Below the pieces are notes generated by a model. That model ran no database searches. It was not told where the DNA came from and worked only from the letters and a program-made list of their open reading frames with translations. Both the position numbers and the translations under genes were made by a program. Positions 13,201 through 21,115 of a stretch of DNA of 64,000 bases are shown one piece after another (the first letter of the stretch is position 1; the number at the start of each line of letters is the position of its first letter). Source of the stretch: Ctena decussata (Eukaryota > Mollusca > Bivalvia > Lucinida > Lucinidae); assembly GCA_963989385.1 (NCBI GenBank), contig OZ022507.1:57051400-57115399 (forward strand), given 5' to 3'.

Positions 13201-16200
13201 AAATGTTATAAGAAGCTGGTATGACATTTCAATTTGGCCATGGTTATAAAATATTTGGTTTGCCGCTTCCTACTGGGGGGGGGTGGGGGGGGGGTTAGAG
13301 TTGGGTCTGTAGGTAGCATTTTTTATTTGCATAGGCATAATGCTAATGAACAAGTTGTATTGCATACCCAGATTACAAAGTTTTCCTACTAGGTTTCAGT
13401 CAAATAGAAAAAGATGCAGAAATCATCATTTATACAAAATTTAGAGACGAAACATAAAATATGGGCTTTTCGCTCAGTAGGCAGAAATGCAAAAAAAAAA
13501 AAAAAAAAAAAAAGAAAAAAATCCTAATTCTGAGGCCATAAAATTTTTTGGGTAGGGGGTAAATTGCTGGGTAGGTAGGAAACAGCAAACAAACATTTTT
13601 TTCAATTTAGGCCTTGTTGGTGATCTGGATTGTGTTTACACTTGTCTGGGTTAAATACCATCTGCCAATCTCTTTCCCATTCCTGTAGATGATAAGATCT
13701 CTCTGTAGTGACTCTGCATCTTTCTGGTCTCGTATAACTCTATACAGTAGACAATCATCTGCGAAGAATCGTACTGAAGAGAAAACTCTTGAGTGCAGGT
13801 CATGGGTCATTGATTTATACCAGGAACAGGAGAGGTCCAAGTACTGTACCCTATGGAACTCCTGATGTAACAGCAGCAGGAGAAGATGTCTTCCCATCAA
13901 GGACAACTTGTTGGTTCCTATATGCGAGGAAACTTTGGATCCAGGATAGGTTCTTGTCTCTGATGCCGTAGTGATGGAGCTAGATTGCCAGGAGATGATG
14001 TGGAACTTTTAACTAAAGCCTTGCTGAAATCCAACAAAATAGCATCAACTTACTGTCCTCTGTCTAGTCCAACAGTTACTGCGAGGTCATGTTACGATGT
14101 ATGGTGGTGATGAGCTGTGTCTCACAGGATCTCTTCTTCTTGAAGCTGTGCTGGTAATCACTCGGAATCTTGTTACTTTCCAGAAATTTCATGAGATGAC
14201 ATCACTGAACAATTATGGAATCAGGACAACTCGCCCCAAAGACAACTCGCCCCACAAAAATCTCGCCCCAAGACAACTCGCCCCACTTTCAGAAAACAAC
14301 TCACCCCACATTCAGAAAACAAGTCGCCCCACATTCTCAGACACTCACCTTTTCAGAATATAGATCTACGTTCATGTCCCAGATCCAGAACACAGCTCGC
14401 CCCAATTTTGTAGTCTTCAACTTGAAATTAAACTTGGACACTGGGAAGTCGAACAGCCACGTTAGCCTACGAATAGGTTTATTTCTACACAATAAGAGAA
14501 TAAAACTCTGTTCATATACACACATCAGGTGGTTGTGCCTATATTTACAGCAGTCCCATCCTTAGTTTCCAGCTGGTGCCAAGAGGAGGAGTGACTAGGT
14601 CTTGCAATCATAAATGGCTATATTGATATTCAAATATTATCCTAGCCATTTTTGATAGCCATTTACTGGCCATTTTTGTGTGTGTTTTTAGTACTGTAAT
14701 ATCCGACAGAGCCGAAGCCCGTCGGGATCTTTTAATTAAAGAACAACTCTATTGGTATGAGTGATGTATTCTGATATTTACTATGTAACTATCAAAATAC
14801 ATCACTCATACCAATAGAGTTGTTCTTTTCCAGGAGATTCTTTGTTCCTCTTCTGACTGTTTCTTTTTGCCATCTCTCAAAGTTTCTATTAGCATCTTTC
14901 AGCAGTATCTCGCCTCTTGCAAAACTTGCTGTATGTCTCTTTCAACAACGTCCATTTTCTTCTTTCAATATTATCTCGCTGCGTTTTCTAAGCTATATCT
15001 CCTTGCCTCTTCCAGAAATATCTCTTTGCCTCTTCCGGCAACTTCTCTTTGCCTCTTCCGGCAATTTATCATTTGCCTCTTCCAGCAACTTCTCTTTGCC
15101 TCTTCCGGCAATTTCTCTTTTTTAGTGTTTCTGACTTGCACCTGGTGGTTCACTGAATTTATTCCTTATTATTGTTCTACAAAGGAATAACAAAAAGGAT
15201 GAGTTTTTGTCGCAAAATCAAGGAAGCTGACGGGCTTCGGCTCTGTCGGATATTACAAGTACTAGTTTTATAGTCCATTAATATTAAAACATGCTCATAT
15301 TCTGGGCATCAAGCCAGAGCCCATTGACATTATAATTTAAAAATAAACTTATATATAGTCATACTCAGGGCATCAAGCTAGACGAGCGATCGACGACACG
15401 GTAATAAAGAACTTTGCCGTGACCCTGCTTGTGAGTGTGTGGACCTTAGTAAATGCATTAGATACCCAAAGCACTACGACGCTGACCTGGTACACCCAGG
15501 AGCTGAGCAGGGAGGTTGAGGGTACTGCAGTCGGTCATTGAGAGATCTTTCGAGCAAGTGCCGTCGTCCGGGGCAGAATTCTTAAGAAGGGCGAGTGGTC
15601 TCAGAATGTGGGGCAAGTTGTCTTGGGGCGAGTTGTCTTTGGGGCGAGTTGTCTCAGAATGTGGGGCAAGTTGTCACCTGAAGCGGTGACTGTATTTACC
15701 GAAACGTACCGAAACGAACTGGAAATACCGAAACGAACAATTAAATATAAAGGGAAAAATGGCATTTCGGTAATTGATTGTTTATACAGGTACAGAATAG
15801 GTGTTAATGATTGTTTGTACAGGTATAGAAAATGTGTTGAAGATGTTTTCACAAGTATAATATGCAGGTTGATGTGATTAAAGGGATAGATTAAAGTGGC
15901 TCTTTGTGTTTAAAATATTACTTTAAAATAGAATTGAACAGAACAGAACAAACCTTTATTAAAGTCAGACAAGACCCAGGCCATACGCAGATGGCATGAG
16001 GACTGTTAACAAAAAGATACCATTACAAATAGTGACGTCACAATATATGGTTATAACTATATATGATTCATTCAGAAACTGAACTATGATATATAAGGAT
16101 ATATAAGGTTCTTATAATGTTCCAATCACCTGTAAAATTGGTGCAAAGGCGTAGTTACGGAAGCACACAAGGGGAGAGAATTCCTGTAATAAATTAATGG

Positions 16201-16828
16201 CAAAAAGAGGTGGATTGAGATTTCACGGAGAGAGAGCATTGGTTACTAAAAAAAAAAAAAAGGGACAGTACATATTGTTCATAGAGATTGATTTCAGTAC
16301 ATAGTGGACCTCTCATGGGTCAGATTTAGTATATGGCTTACCTCATTTCATACTTTTCTGTGCCAAAGTCTTGTTCGTACCTAAATGGACCCCATGGGAA
16401 ATAAGCCATTTAGGCTTCATGGGCTATCCATGGGTATTAAGATCGAATCTTTCGAATCAGTGAAAATGGGTGTGGGTGTTAGTTTTTACTTCTAGCAGCC
16501 TAGCCCATTCCAAAACCTAGCCCATTCCAAAACTCCTGAAATTCTAGTCAAATTCACTGTGATAATCTTATTTTTCTTAAATTAAATTCATATAGATATA
16601 TTCATAAATATCATTTAAGGGTCTTAAATACTTTAATTGTTGATCAATTTTTAAATTTTAATTTCAAAAATCGCTCTCAGATAGTATATGTTACTTTGTT
16701 AAATGATCTTAATTTTTGAATAAATCTTAATCTTAATTAATCTTAACTCTCATGGGTGGACTGACGGACAGATGGGCGGTTGGATAGAAGACGGACGATA
16801 GCTAGATCATAAACTTTGAGCCCGAAGG

Positions 16829-16880
<52 letters not shown>

Positions 16881-19800
16881 ACCAGTGTGTTTAGGTAGGT
16901 ATACTCCACCAACAAGATTGTTTTCATATGGGATTCAAATGAAAAATACAGCCTCAAATCTGCAAGACTCAGTAGTGTTGGGAATCGGACTGGAAAATCA
17001 CAATCGATTATCGGAAGAGTTAAACCGATTGATTATCGATTGTACAATCGGATATCCTGTCAGCCAAGTCAACCAATATATAATGATAGCTAATGCTCCA
17101 TAAAAGTCTAAATCTGTACTTATCCACCAAAATAAAGAGCATAATGCACAGAAAAGAGCATTAGACATCATTACTCCTTTAGCACCAACTAATTTTTGTG
17201 CCAGACATATTTCATAGGCAGATAGAAAGCAGTGAATGTGATCATACTGGCTAGCAGCTGAATCTTGTGACAGATGAGGGCAACATACCTATGCACTATA
17301 ATGCTATCTTAGATGGCCATATCAGTACTGTATATATATATTTTTCTTTTATTTCTGCCAGCACTGACTGACAATAACAAGACATACAGTTGCCATTGTT
17401 GGTAAAATCTTTCTTCTCAAAGTATTCACCTTTTCAGATAGGTTCTTATGCAGTATACTCCAACTCCATATTCTCGCGGCAATCATATTCTCGCGGTAGT
17501 GCTGTATAAAAGCCCTCAGGCACACATGTCTCCTTATTTTTATATTGTCTTTCAGGCTTCAGGAATACAAAGTATAAAAACACATAAGATTTCAGTTCTG
17601 TCTTTTTTTGAAGATTCTGTGACTTCTTAAAGCCAAAGTAGTGAAAAATCACCAAAGGTGGTAACAAGGAACACCCCAGGGTGATAAAAGTGGCGATAAA
17701 ATAGAAAATAATTATCCGATCATGTTATTTCTTGCTTTGTTTGATCTAAGTACGGTTATACTCAACATCTGAAATATGGAACTATTTCTGCTTGCATTTA
17801 ATTTGCTTATGTTGAGGCAAATATCCATATACCGTGAGAATATGGAGTCGGTATTTCTGCCTAACCACTTTGGGGTAGTAGTGTGTGCACATAAAAATAT
17901 GACACTCACCAGAAGGTAGAAAACACAAAAAGGCCTTGAGCGTTAAGATGAAATACTAGAGGGCTCAACTTCATATAGTATGTTGAATTGTTGGTCCTCC
18001 TTATTTGGCCAGGCTTACTTGTATCTTAAGTACCGTGAGAATAGGGAGTGCCAGTCTATACATTGAGACAACTAAGAAGTCACTAAACCTGCCCCGCTTA
18101 GAGGCCTTATAGATGACCAAAAATTGAAAGTGTAACCATCTGTACTTTTTTAAAATCAGTAAAAGCTAAAGACTATTTGGAATCAGGGTCTATATATGCT
18201 ATTAACAGCAATCTCAAACTTTTAGCCAAAGGTTGTAATGGTCAGAGTCTCAAAACGCTTGTTTCGTTTTCATATAATCCAGAGTGGGTGGGGGGTATCA
18301 ATACACAACCTTTATTTGCGTATGTTTTTTGCATAAAATGCATATGACAGATGTCATATCCAGGTTAGATTTTGTGTCTGGTCCCTCTTTTATCTTTCTG
18401 AAGCAAAAATAAACCCCAAATCGGGATCTGCTCTTCCCTGTATAGGGAAAAAGCTCCATGTCCGGCTCTGATTCTTATTAGGACGCCATGACAGTCGTGT
18501 TTGGATTACTTCCCTTTAAATGCACAAAACAACCAGAAATGAACCGAAACTCACCAAACGGTCTGTGCGACGTTTTTGACCTAATGACTTTGTTTACAAT
18601 CGATTGTTGTTTACAATCGATAGTCACAAAATTACAATCGATTGTCGCCGACGTGAGCCTGAACGATTAGTTTTCGATGTTCAGCGACTATCGGGACAAC
18701 ACTAAGACTCAGAATTGGGAGCTTAACATATCTTCGAACTGCGAAGATTCAAACAAGTCAGTGAACCCGTCTATATATGGTGTGTGTGAACGACAAAAGC
18801 TCTGACCAGAATGCGTGGATGCGCAGGCTGATCTGAGCCTTAGCGTTTCGCATATACGTTAAGCACCCTTTTGGAATAGCGTTCTATTAATGCATATAGA
18901 ATCTCATATATTTTGTTTGGATCATTACTATATATGTAAAAACGCTGGAACAACGTTGAATCATTATCATTTCTAGTCTAGTTTAGTCTATCCCATAAAC
19001 TTGTGAGGTCGTCGGGCCACCACAGATGACTCTACAACAATCCCTTTCCACCAACTCCTTCTAAAATCTTTATGGTTCAGAAAAAACAACAACATGAAAC
19101 TGTAGCTAGAAGAAAGGAGGTCTCAAAACAATATTTCAGTTATCCAGTTGTGGTATTTAACCATATTCCCGGCTTGAGATAAAACACTAATCTCTGGTAC
19201 TTAATTTTGTGATATCATTGGCAAGGGGATTCTTTTGAGATGACATCCTGCATGTTCTGTTGAGAGAAGGCTTTTTAAGACATAAGTGGAAGTTAACAAA
19301 CACATTCGCCTGTAAATCACCATTATCGGTATTTGAGGTCAAAGGTTATCTTTATGCTGGGGGGAGTGAAGTACTGTCTAGATAACGGTGTTCATTGATA
19401 AGTGCGAGAACCATTTCTAATAAAACATGCTTTATAATGAGGCGGTTCCGTTCTGAGATACAAGACCTCATCAGTAGGCTAATGGAGGAATAAGTTGTGT
19501 TTTTCTTCAAAATTATCACTTCATAATCTCTCTCTCACACAAACACACACACGCATGCACACCATTCGCATTTAATTTTTTTATTTGGCTTTCGAAGGTT
19601 AAATTGAGGTCTCTGAATGGACTACTTGCAAAGCATTATATCTGCAATTAATATTGTTTACTTTATGCAATGGTGAATATGCAATAATATGTGTATATGA
19701 GCGTTTGGAGATATTAACTATACAGCCCCTTTAATATCTTTAATCTATGAATTGCGCTTGTGAAAACATTCTTTAACATCTATTCTATACCTGTATAAAC

Positions 19801-20202
19801 AATCAATTACCGAAATGCCATTTCCCTATATATTTAATTGTTCGTTTCGGTATTTCCAGTTTGTTTCGGTATTTCGGTACATTTCGGTAAATACAGCAAC
19901 CCCACCTGAAGGTGGGGCAAGTTGTCTTCGGTGAGTTGTCTTTGGGGGGAGTTGTCCGTAATTCACAATTATGACACTCTGCTTACTGTCCATAAACGTC
20001 ATGATGTGGGTATAGATGCAGAATAAACAACACTTATTGATACTGCAACGATGACATTTGAATGGAAATGTCAAATTCAAATTTTGAATAAGGAGAAAAA
20101 AACAACCACCTGTTGCTCGTCCTGTTGCTTTACGAGGAAAACTTTTCCATAAGCCCCTTCGCCTAAAAGACGGTCATACTCAAGATCAAGGCCGTCATTC
20201 AT
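1133..20202 (-). CDS. NEK-family serine/threonine protein kinase, 5' part (5 exons, incomplete)
   Basis: Joined exons 20202-20110, 7005-6736, 5904-5804, 3060-2964 and 1240-1133 give 223 residues in one frame with GT-AG borders. Visible kinase landmarks: glycine loop GEGAYG (residues 14-19), AVK lysine K35, alpha-C glutamate E53, hinge TEYCGGGDL (82-90), catalytic HRD with D132, K134 and N137, metal-binding DLG with D150 in place of the common DFG, activation segment ending GTPSYMSPE (169-177), and TDIWGLGC (188-195). The DLG motif, the HRDMKTKN loop and the GTPxYMSPE segment are typical of the NEK (NIMA-related) family, whose members act in mitosis, cilia and centrosomes. The DLGIA-VL stretch resembles NEK4-like members, but orthology cannot be settled because the end of the kinase domain and the whole C-terminal region lie beyond position 1. 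The start codon follows an in-frame stop a few codons upstream. Family call is firm; the specific member is not. Confidence 0.93.
1380..1624. repeat. Foldback element with GGGGCGTAGCTA ends
   Basis: Left end AGGGGCGTAGCTAG, right end GTAGCTACGCCCTT. Inside is a second palindrome (1541-1594) around AATTTTGTCAATTTGACAAA. Non-coding; likely a MITE. Confidence 0.65.
1640..1815. repeat. Palindromic repeat, family P5, partial
   Basis: Shares TCTGTCCCAATATTTAGAA with copies at 5400-5545, 36480-36680, 39650-39870 and 47572-47780. The copy is diverged. Confidence 0.5.
1887..2108. repeat. Foldback MITE, family P2, copy 1
   Basis: Begins GGGGCCATATTTATAAAACG and ends GAATACGGCCCC. The two arms (GGAGATTCCCTACAACT, CTGGAGGAACAGTCT) mirror each other around a few-base loop. 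Copies at 22553-22778 and 48860-49082. Confidence 0.85.
2964..3060 (-). CDS. NEK-like kinase exon 4 (activation segment)
   Basis: One base completes the split lysine codon, then 32 codons: [30 protein letters not shown]. This is the activation loop and P+1 loop. T166, T170 and S172 are possible activating phosphosites by position. Acceptor TTTCAG, donor GTAAGG. Confidence 0.95.
3221..3453. repeat. Foldback MITE, family P1, copy 2
   Basis: GAGCCGCTACACGACAAAAC at the left and TTTTCTCGTGTCGC at the right. Arms carry GTGGTTGTGCACCC and GATCAGCCTGGGCATCCGCC. Confidence 0.85.
3554..3795. repeat. Foldback MITE with GGGCCC ends
   Basis: Begins GGGCCCAGTTGTTCAAAGC and ends TTTTGAACAACCGGGCCC. The centre contains the palindrome AAAAGCTTTTGCAATGCAAA. 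Confidence 0.75.
3845..3975 (+). repeat. SINE-like 3' fragment with (ACTC)n tail
   Basis: Contains TTTCAGATGAGACTTTAAAC and CGAGGTCTCGTCT, resembling the conserved central/3' part of tRNA-derived SINEs, then a short ACTC repeat. No tRNA-like head is visible, so it is a truncated copy. Assignment rests on pattern memory only. Confidence 0.45.
4034..4112. repeat. Palindrome
   Basis: CCTGCTGCTCACGTCACA and GGTGCATATTT are mirrored by AAATATGCACC and AAGTGAGCAGCAGG. Confidence 0.7.
4113..5399. other. Kinase intron sequence without recognisable feature
   Basis: AT-rich, no coding pattern. 5050-5240 looks like a decayed P1 element (CTGACCAGTCTT and CTGATCAGTCTGAGCTGACG). Confidence 0.5.
5400..5545. 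repeat. Palindromic repeat, families P5/P6
   Basis: GCAAACAGTGTAAAACCTG and the duplicated CAGTCTGATCAGGCAGTC unit, then CCTGTCCCAATATTTAGAA. Confidence 0.6.
5804..5904 (-). CDS. NEK-like kinase exon 3 (catalytic loop, DLG)
   Basis: 33 codons plus two bases. It reads [16 protein letters not shown], then KLGDLGIA. The joint with exon 2 gives ALK-YLHDQ, the normal end of helix alpha-E. Donor GTAAGT is in phase 2. The active-site base is the D of HRD and the metal ligand is the D of DLG. Confidence 0.96.
6249..6332. repeat. Short palindrome, family P6
   Basis: GGGCAAACAGTTTAGATCC at the left, CTAGATCTATGCTGTTTG at the right. Confidence 0.6.
6370..6460. repeat. Palindrome, family P4
   Basis: CCAAAACAATCCCAAAAATC, TAGATCCGTCT and the mirrored AGACGGATCTA, TTTGGGATTGTTTGAAGGG. 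Further copies at 37925, 48319, 49905, 54786 and an expanded one at 63070. Confidence 0.75.
6547..6723. mobile_element. Pogo-type MITE next to a kinase splice donor
   Basis: 177 bp. Left end CAGTAGAACTTCATTGGCTT, right end GCCATTGAAGTTCTACTG, flanked by TA on both sides (6545-6546 and 6724-6725). TIR type and TA duplication fit pogo/Tigger-like non-autonomous elements. It starts 12 bases downstream of the exon 2 donor (gene strand). Confidence 0.8.
6736..7005 (-). CDS. NEK-like kinase exon 2 (beta-3 lysine to alpha-E)
   Basis: Exactly 90 codons in phase 0, from FAVKEIDL to EIGGALK. It contains the ATP-anchoring lysine, the alpha-C helix (REASLLSRL) and the hinge TEYCGGGDL. The acceptor is TTTCAG. 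The donor GTACCA is a weak match to the consensus and has a pogo-type MITE starting 12 bases downstream (see 6547-6723). Confidence 0.95.
7391..8415 (-). mobile_element. Tandem-core element (degenerate), minus orientation
   Basis: Repeated blocks (AAACTTAGTCACCTATCAAA at ~7492, related blocks at ~7669, ~7806, ~7971) each followed by a TAAACTTAACGCAAAACTTT-like line. Read on the minus strand, the 5' end near 8400 has a GGTATATAGTTTTCGTCTTT motif and GTCC/GTTTGTC runs. The 3' end near 7391 has a small GAGC/GCTC hairpin followed by ACTTGC. Same architecture as 32398-33301 and 57114-58084. Confidence 0.6.
8900..9066. repeat. Possible invertebrate dispersed repeat
   Basis: GGTTGGTTGGTTGATTTGAT followed by GCTTAACGTCCATGG resembles a common mollusc dispersed repeat. 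Only recalled by pattern. Confidence 0.3.
9067..9151. repeat. Near-perfect long palindrome
   Basis: Two ~38-base arms (GCCCTTCTTGAATCAGCGG, AACAATGTCAGTGC and their complements) around a few-base loop. It would extrude as a cruciform or fold as RNA. Confidence 0.85.
9316..9565 (+). mobile_element. Non-LTR retrotransposon remnant (C-terminal RT end)
   Basis: The frame 9338-9565 reads [17 protein letters not shown], then after an evident internal deletion [15 protein letters not shown] and EEFKAL before a stop. The WxxHI..ISxKAxKT and RTxPLWNxLP..xV patterns are the thumb and tail of jockey/CR1-like reverse transcriptases. Confidence 0.65.
9867..10970 (-). mobile_element. Tandem-core element, minus orientation (~157 bp units)
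   Basis: Unit marks (TAATCAAAGGGATGTAACT and variants) recur at about 10005, 10164, 10318 and 10475. Read on the minus strand it begins near 10970 with TATACGCCCGTTTGAAAAAC, the same 5' end as 57114. It ends with hairpin GCCCCGC-TT-GCGGAGC (9874-9889) then TCTTGTT (9867-9873). Confidence 0.7.
11234..12618. mobile_element. Non-autonomous hAT element nested in the LINE
   Basis: 1,385 bp. Terminal repeats CAAGGTTGGC (left) and GCCAACCTTG (right), subterminal runs of GGGAATTACCAGTATTTCCC type, and a perfect 8 bp target duplication CTGATATG (11226-11233 and 12619-12626). Removing it with one duplication copy rejoins the LINE frame. No transposase-like frame inside. Confidence 0.88.
13230..13605. 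mobile_element. Small insertion inside the LINE
   Basis: Interrupts the RT reading between the IQITNK and [12 protein letters not shown] segments. Imperfect inverted ends around TTTGCCGCTTCCTAC (left) and GTAGGTAGGAAACAGCAAAC (right). CATTTCAATTTGGCC and TTTTCAATTTAGGCC at the borders could be a target duplication. It holds a poly-G run (13276-13293) and a poly-A run (13492-13513). Confidence 0.6.
14218..14410. repeat. ACAACTCGCCCC minisatellite
   Basis: About ten copies of a GACAACTCGCCCCA unit at varying spacing, several separated by CATTCAGAAAAC. The same unit occurs at 15608-15676 and 19910-19958 on the opposite strand. Confidence 0.85.
14695..15257. mobile_element. 563 bp TIR element with 5 bp target duplication
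   Basis: 29-base perfect inverted ends starting TGTAATATCCGACAGAGCCG, flanked by AGTAC (14690-14694 and 15258-15262). Inside, 14740-14826 is a second palindrome with ~32-base arms (AAGAACAACTCTATTGG...), and 15000-15122 is a minisatellite. No coding capacity. Superfamily not assigned. Confidence 0.85.
15000..15122. repeat. ~24 bp minisatellite
   Basis: Five to six units of TCTCTTTGCCTCTTCCGGCA type. Open frames across it are low-complexity artefacts. Confidence 0.8.
15608..15890. repeat. Inverted repeat partner A
   Basis: After a GGGGCAAGTTGTC array it reads TGTATTTACCGAAACG, GGAAATACCGAAACGAAC, ATGGCATTTCGGTAATTGAT and TTTATACAGGTA. This is mirrored at 19735-19960 on the other strand with high similarity. 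Confidence 0.85.
15940..16800. other. Repeat-rich sequence without gene
   Basis: Begins with AACAGAACAGAACAAACC, resembling the simple tail of a non-LTR element. 16770-16800 has GACGGACAGATGGGCGG, reminiscent of the GTCCGTC-rich 5' ends of the tandem-core elements. Nothing coding seen. Confidence 0.4.
16828..16879. repeat. (GATA)n microsatellite
   Basis: About 13 uninterrupted TAGA/GATA units. Confidence 0.97.
16973..18704. mobile_element. hAT-type element, non-autonomous
   Basis: 1,732 bp. Left end TAGTGTTGGGAATCGG, right end complement TAGTGTTGTCCCGATA. Perfect 8 bp target duplication AGACTCAG (16965-16972 and 18705-18712). ACAATCGATTATCGG-type subterminal repeats occur at both ends. No transposase frame recognised. 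Confidence 0.87.
18976..19075 (-). mobile_element. LINE 3' tail fragment
   Basis: About 75 bases match the extreme 3' end of the LINE at 43216-44236 (GTCGGGCCACCACAGATGAC vs GTTGGGGCACCACAGATGAC, then ACAATCCCTTTCCACC), including the end of the frame and the GGGATAGAC-type simple tail. Severely 5' truncated. Confidence 0.8.
19076..19734. other. No feature recognised
   Basis: Non-coding, AT-rich; a short (AC)n run at about 19534-19554. Confidence 0.5.
19735..19960. repeat. Inverted repeat partner B (right end of the 5.7 kb element)
   Basis: Complement of 15676-15890: GTATAAACAATCAATTACCG, AAATGCCATTT, TTCGTTTCGGTATTTCC. Followed by GTGGGGCAAGTTGTC units up to the terminal inverted repeat. 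Confidence 0.85.
20110..20202 (-). CDS. NEK-like kinase exon 1 (start codon, glycine-rich loop)
   Basis: 31 codons starting with [16 protein letters not shown] and ending DEQQ, followed by donor GTGGTT. It carries the ATP-binding glycine loop [11 protein letters not shown]. An in-frame TGA lies ten codons upstream of the ATG, so this ATG is the first possible start in the exon. Phase 0 joins exon 2 at FAVKEI, rebuilding the beta-3 strand. Confidence 0.92.
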
Positions 20203-20984
20203 GATTTTTGTCCAGTACCGCAAAATAATTCAAATAACTTTTGAACATATTTTCATCAGTTTTGTTTTGAAGTAACTTGTTACTTCCGGTTACCTGTGCA
20301 AAAGGGGAACAACTCCAAGTAAAGTAGATGGGTAAATGTAAATTAAAATTTATTTCTTCAACAAAGAAATAATGAGTGTGGGTAAAATGTGTAACCAGCA
20401 CCTGCAATCGTGTTAAGTAAGTGTCGTTGAAAAAAAAACTATGTGGCAGCAAAATAATCGTCATAAAAGCACAAAAATAATTAGATTTAATACTTACTAA
20501 CTAAAAAATACAAGGCAAACATGTAAACTTGATGTAATTAGGATTTAGAACACAAAAAAATCCTTATGAAACTGGTATAACGTGTAACCCGCACTGGCGT
20601 TAGAATACCCATCTTGGGACTTAAAATCACTAAAATATATATGTACAAATAGCACACGTCTTAAAGAATAGTGAGAGCTTACTAGGTACAATACTATAAG
20701 AAATAACGAAAATGCTGATACCATTGATATAATAAATGATAGAAAATGAGGTAAAACAAAAAAAAAAAAAAAAACACCGCACATATTACCAACCTCTGGA
20801 AGGGTGTGCCTAAGAAGGCAGAATTTCTACAACAGAATAGAACAGATAGCGCCGAATATGCAAGGTAAATATCTCTTATAAACTTTTATAACTTCAACTA
20901 TGGTCATTGTGTCTGTACTGTACAGTATAAACACAAGATATTTTCAGCCCTGATGATCAACAATAAGTATCATAAATAGAGGAT
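20203..20984. other. Presumed 5' flank/UTR of the kinase gene
   Basis: No conserved promoter element can be named with confidence. A poly-A run lies at 20757-20774. The transcription start could not be placed. Confidence 0.35.
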
Positions 20985-21115
20985 CTTACATGAGTGCTCA
21001 TATATTATTGAATTTATTAAACGAGTTGGGGAAAAAGATAAGATGCGAGGCTTTTCCGAGCATCTTATCGCCTTTCCCCAACGAGTTTAATAAATTCAAT
21101 AATACAGGAGCACGA
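20985..21115. repeat. Foldback MITE (AAACGAGTTGGGG)
   Basis: TTGAATTTATTAAACGAGTT, GATAAGATGC and mirrored GCATCTTATC, AACGAGTTTAATAAATTCAA. A second, 3' decayed copy lies at 23440-23550. Confidence 0.85.

Larger units (their letters stand above)
11187..14208 (-). mobile_element. Non-LTR retrotransposon (jockey/CR1-like), 5' truncated, broken by two insertions
   Basis: Minus-strand reading from 14208 down: decayed N-terminal RT with stops; a fragment with [15 protein letters not shown] (PQG motif lost to a stop); [14 protein letters not shown] (catalytic FADD, about 13770); then [34 protein letters not shown] (12815-13189); a [13 protein letters not shown] end at about 12640; and a terminal [13 protein letters not shown] stop at 11187-11230. 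It is interrupted at 13230-13605 and by a hAT element at 11234-12618. It is a dead copy with frameshifts and stops. Confidence 0.85.
14218..19964. mobile_element. Candidate 5.7 kb TIR element with 9 bp target duplication (Mutator-like?), non-autonomous
   Basis: Left end GAATCAGGACAACTCGCCCC and right end (complement) GAATTACGGACAACTCCCCC match at about 31 of the first 34 aligned bases. Both are abutted by ACAATTATG (14209-14217 and 19965-19973). The left end continues as a ~14 bp minisatellite (ACAACTCGCCCC type, to ~14410). A similar array in opposite orientation lies at 15608-15676, so an alternative right end inside cannot be excluded. It contains the nested elements 14695-15257 and 16973-18704 and a LINE tail. 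No transposase frame was recognised. A 9 bp duplication is usual for Mutator-like elements; that assignment is inference. Confidence 0.6.

Noticed and set aside
14820..15190. Overlapping open frames rich in serine, leucine and phenylalanine
   Set aside because: They translate a minisatellite inside a TIR element.
18488..18670. 60-codon frame
   Set aside because: Falls in the ATCGATT-rich end of the hAT element.
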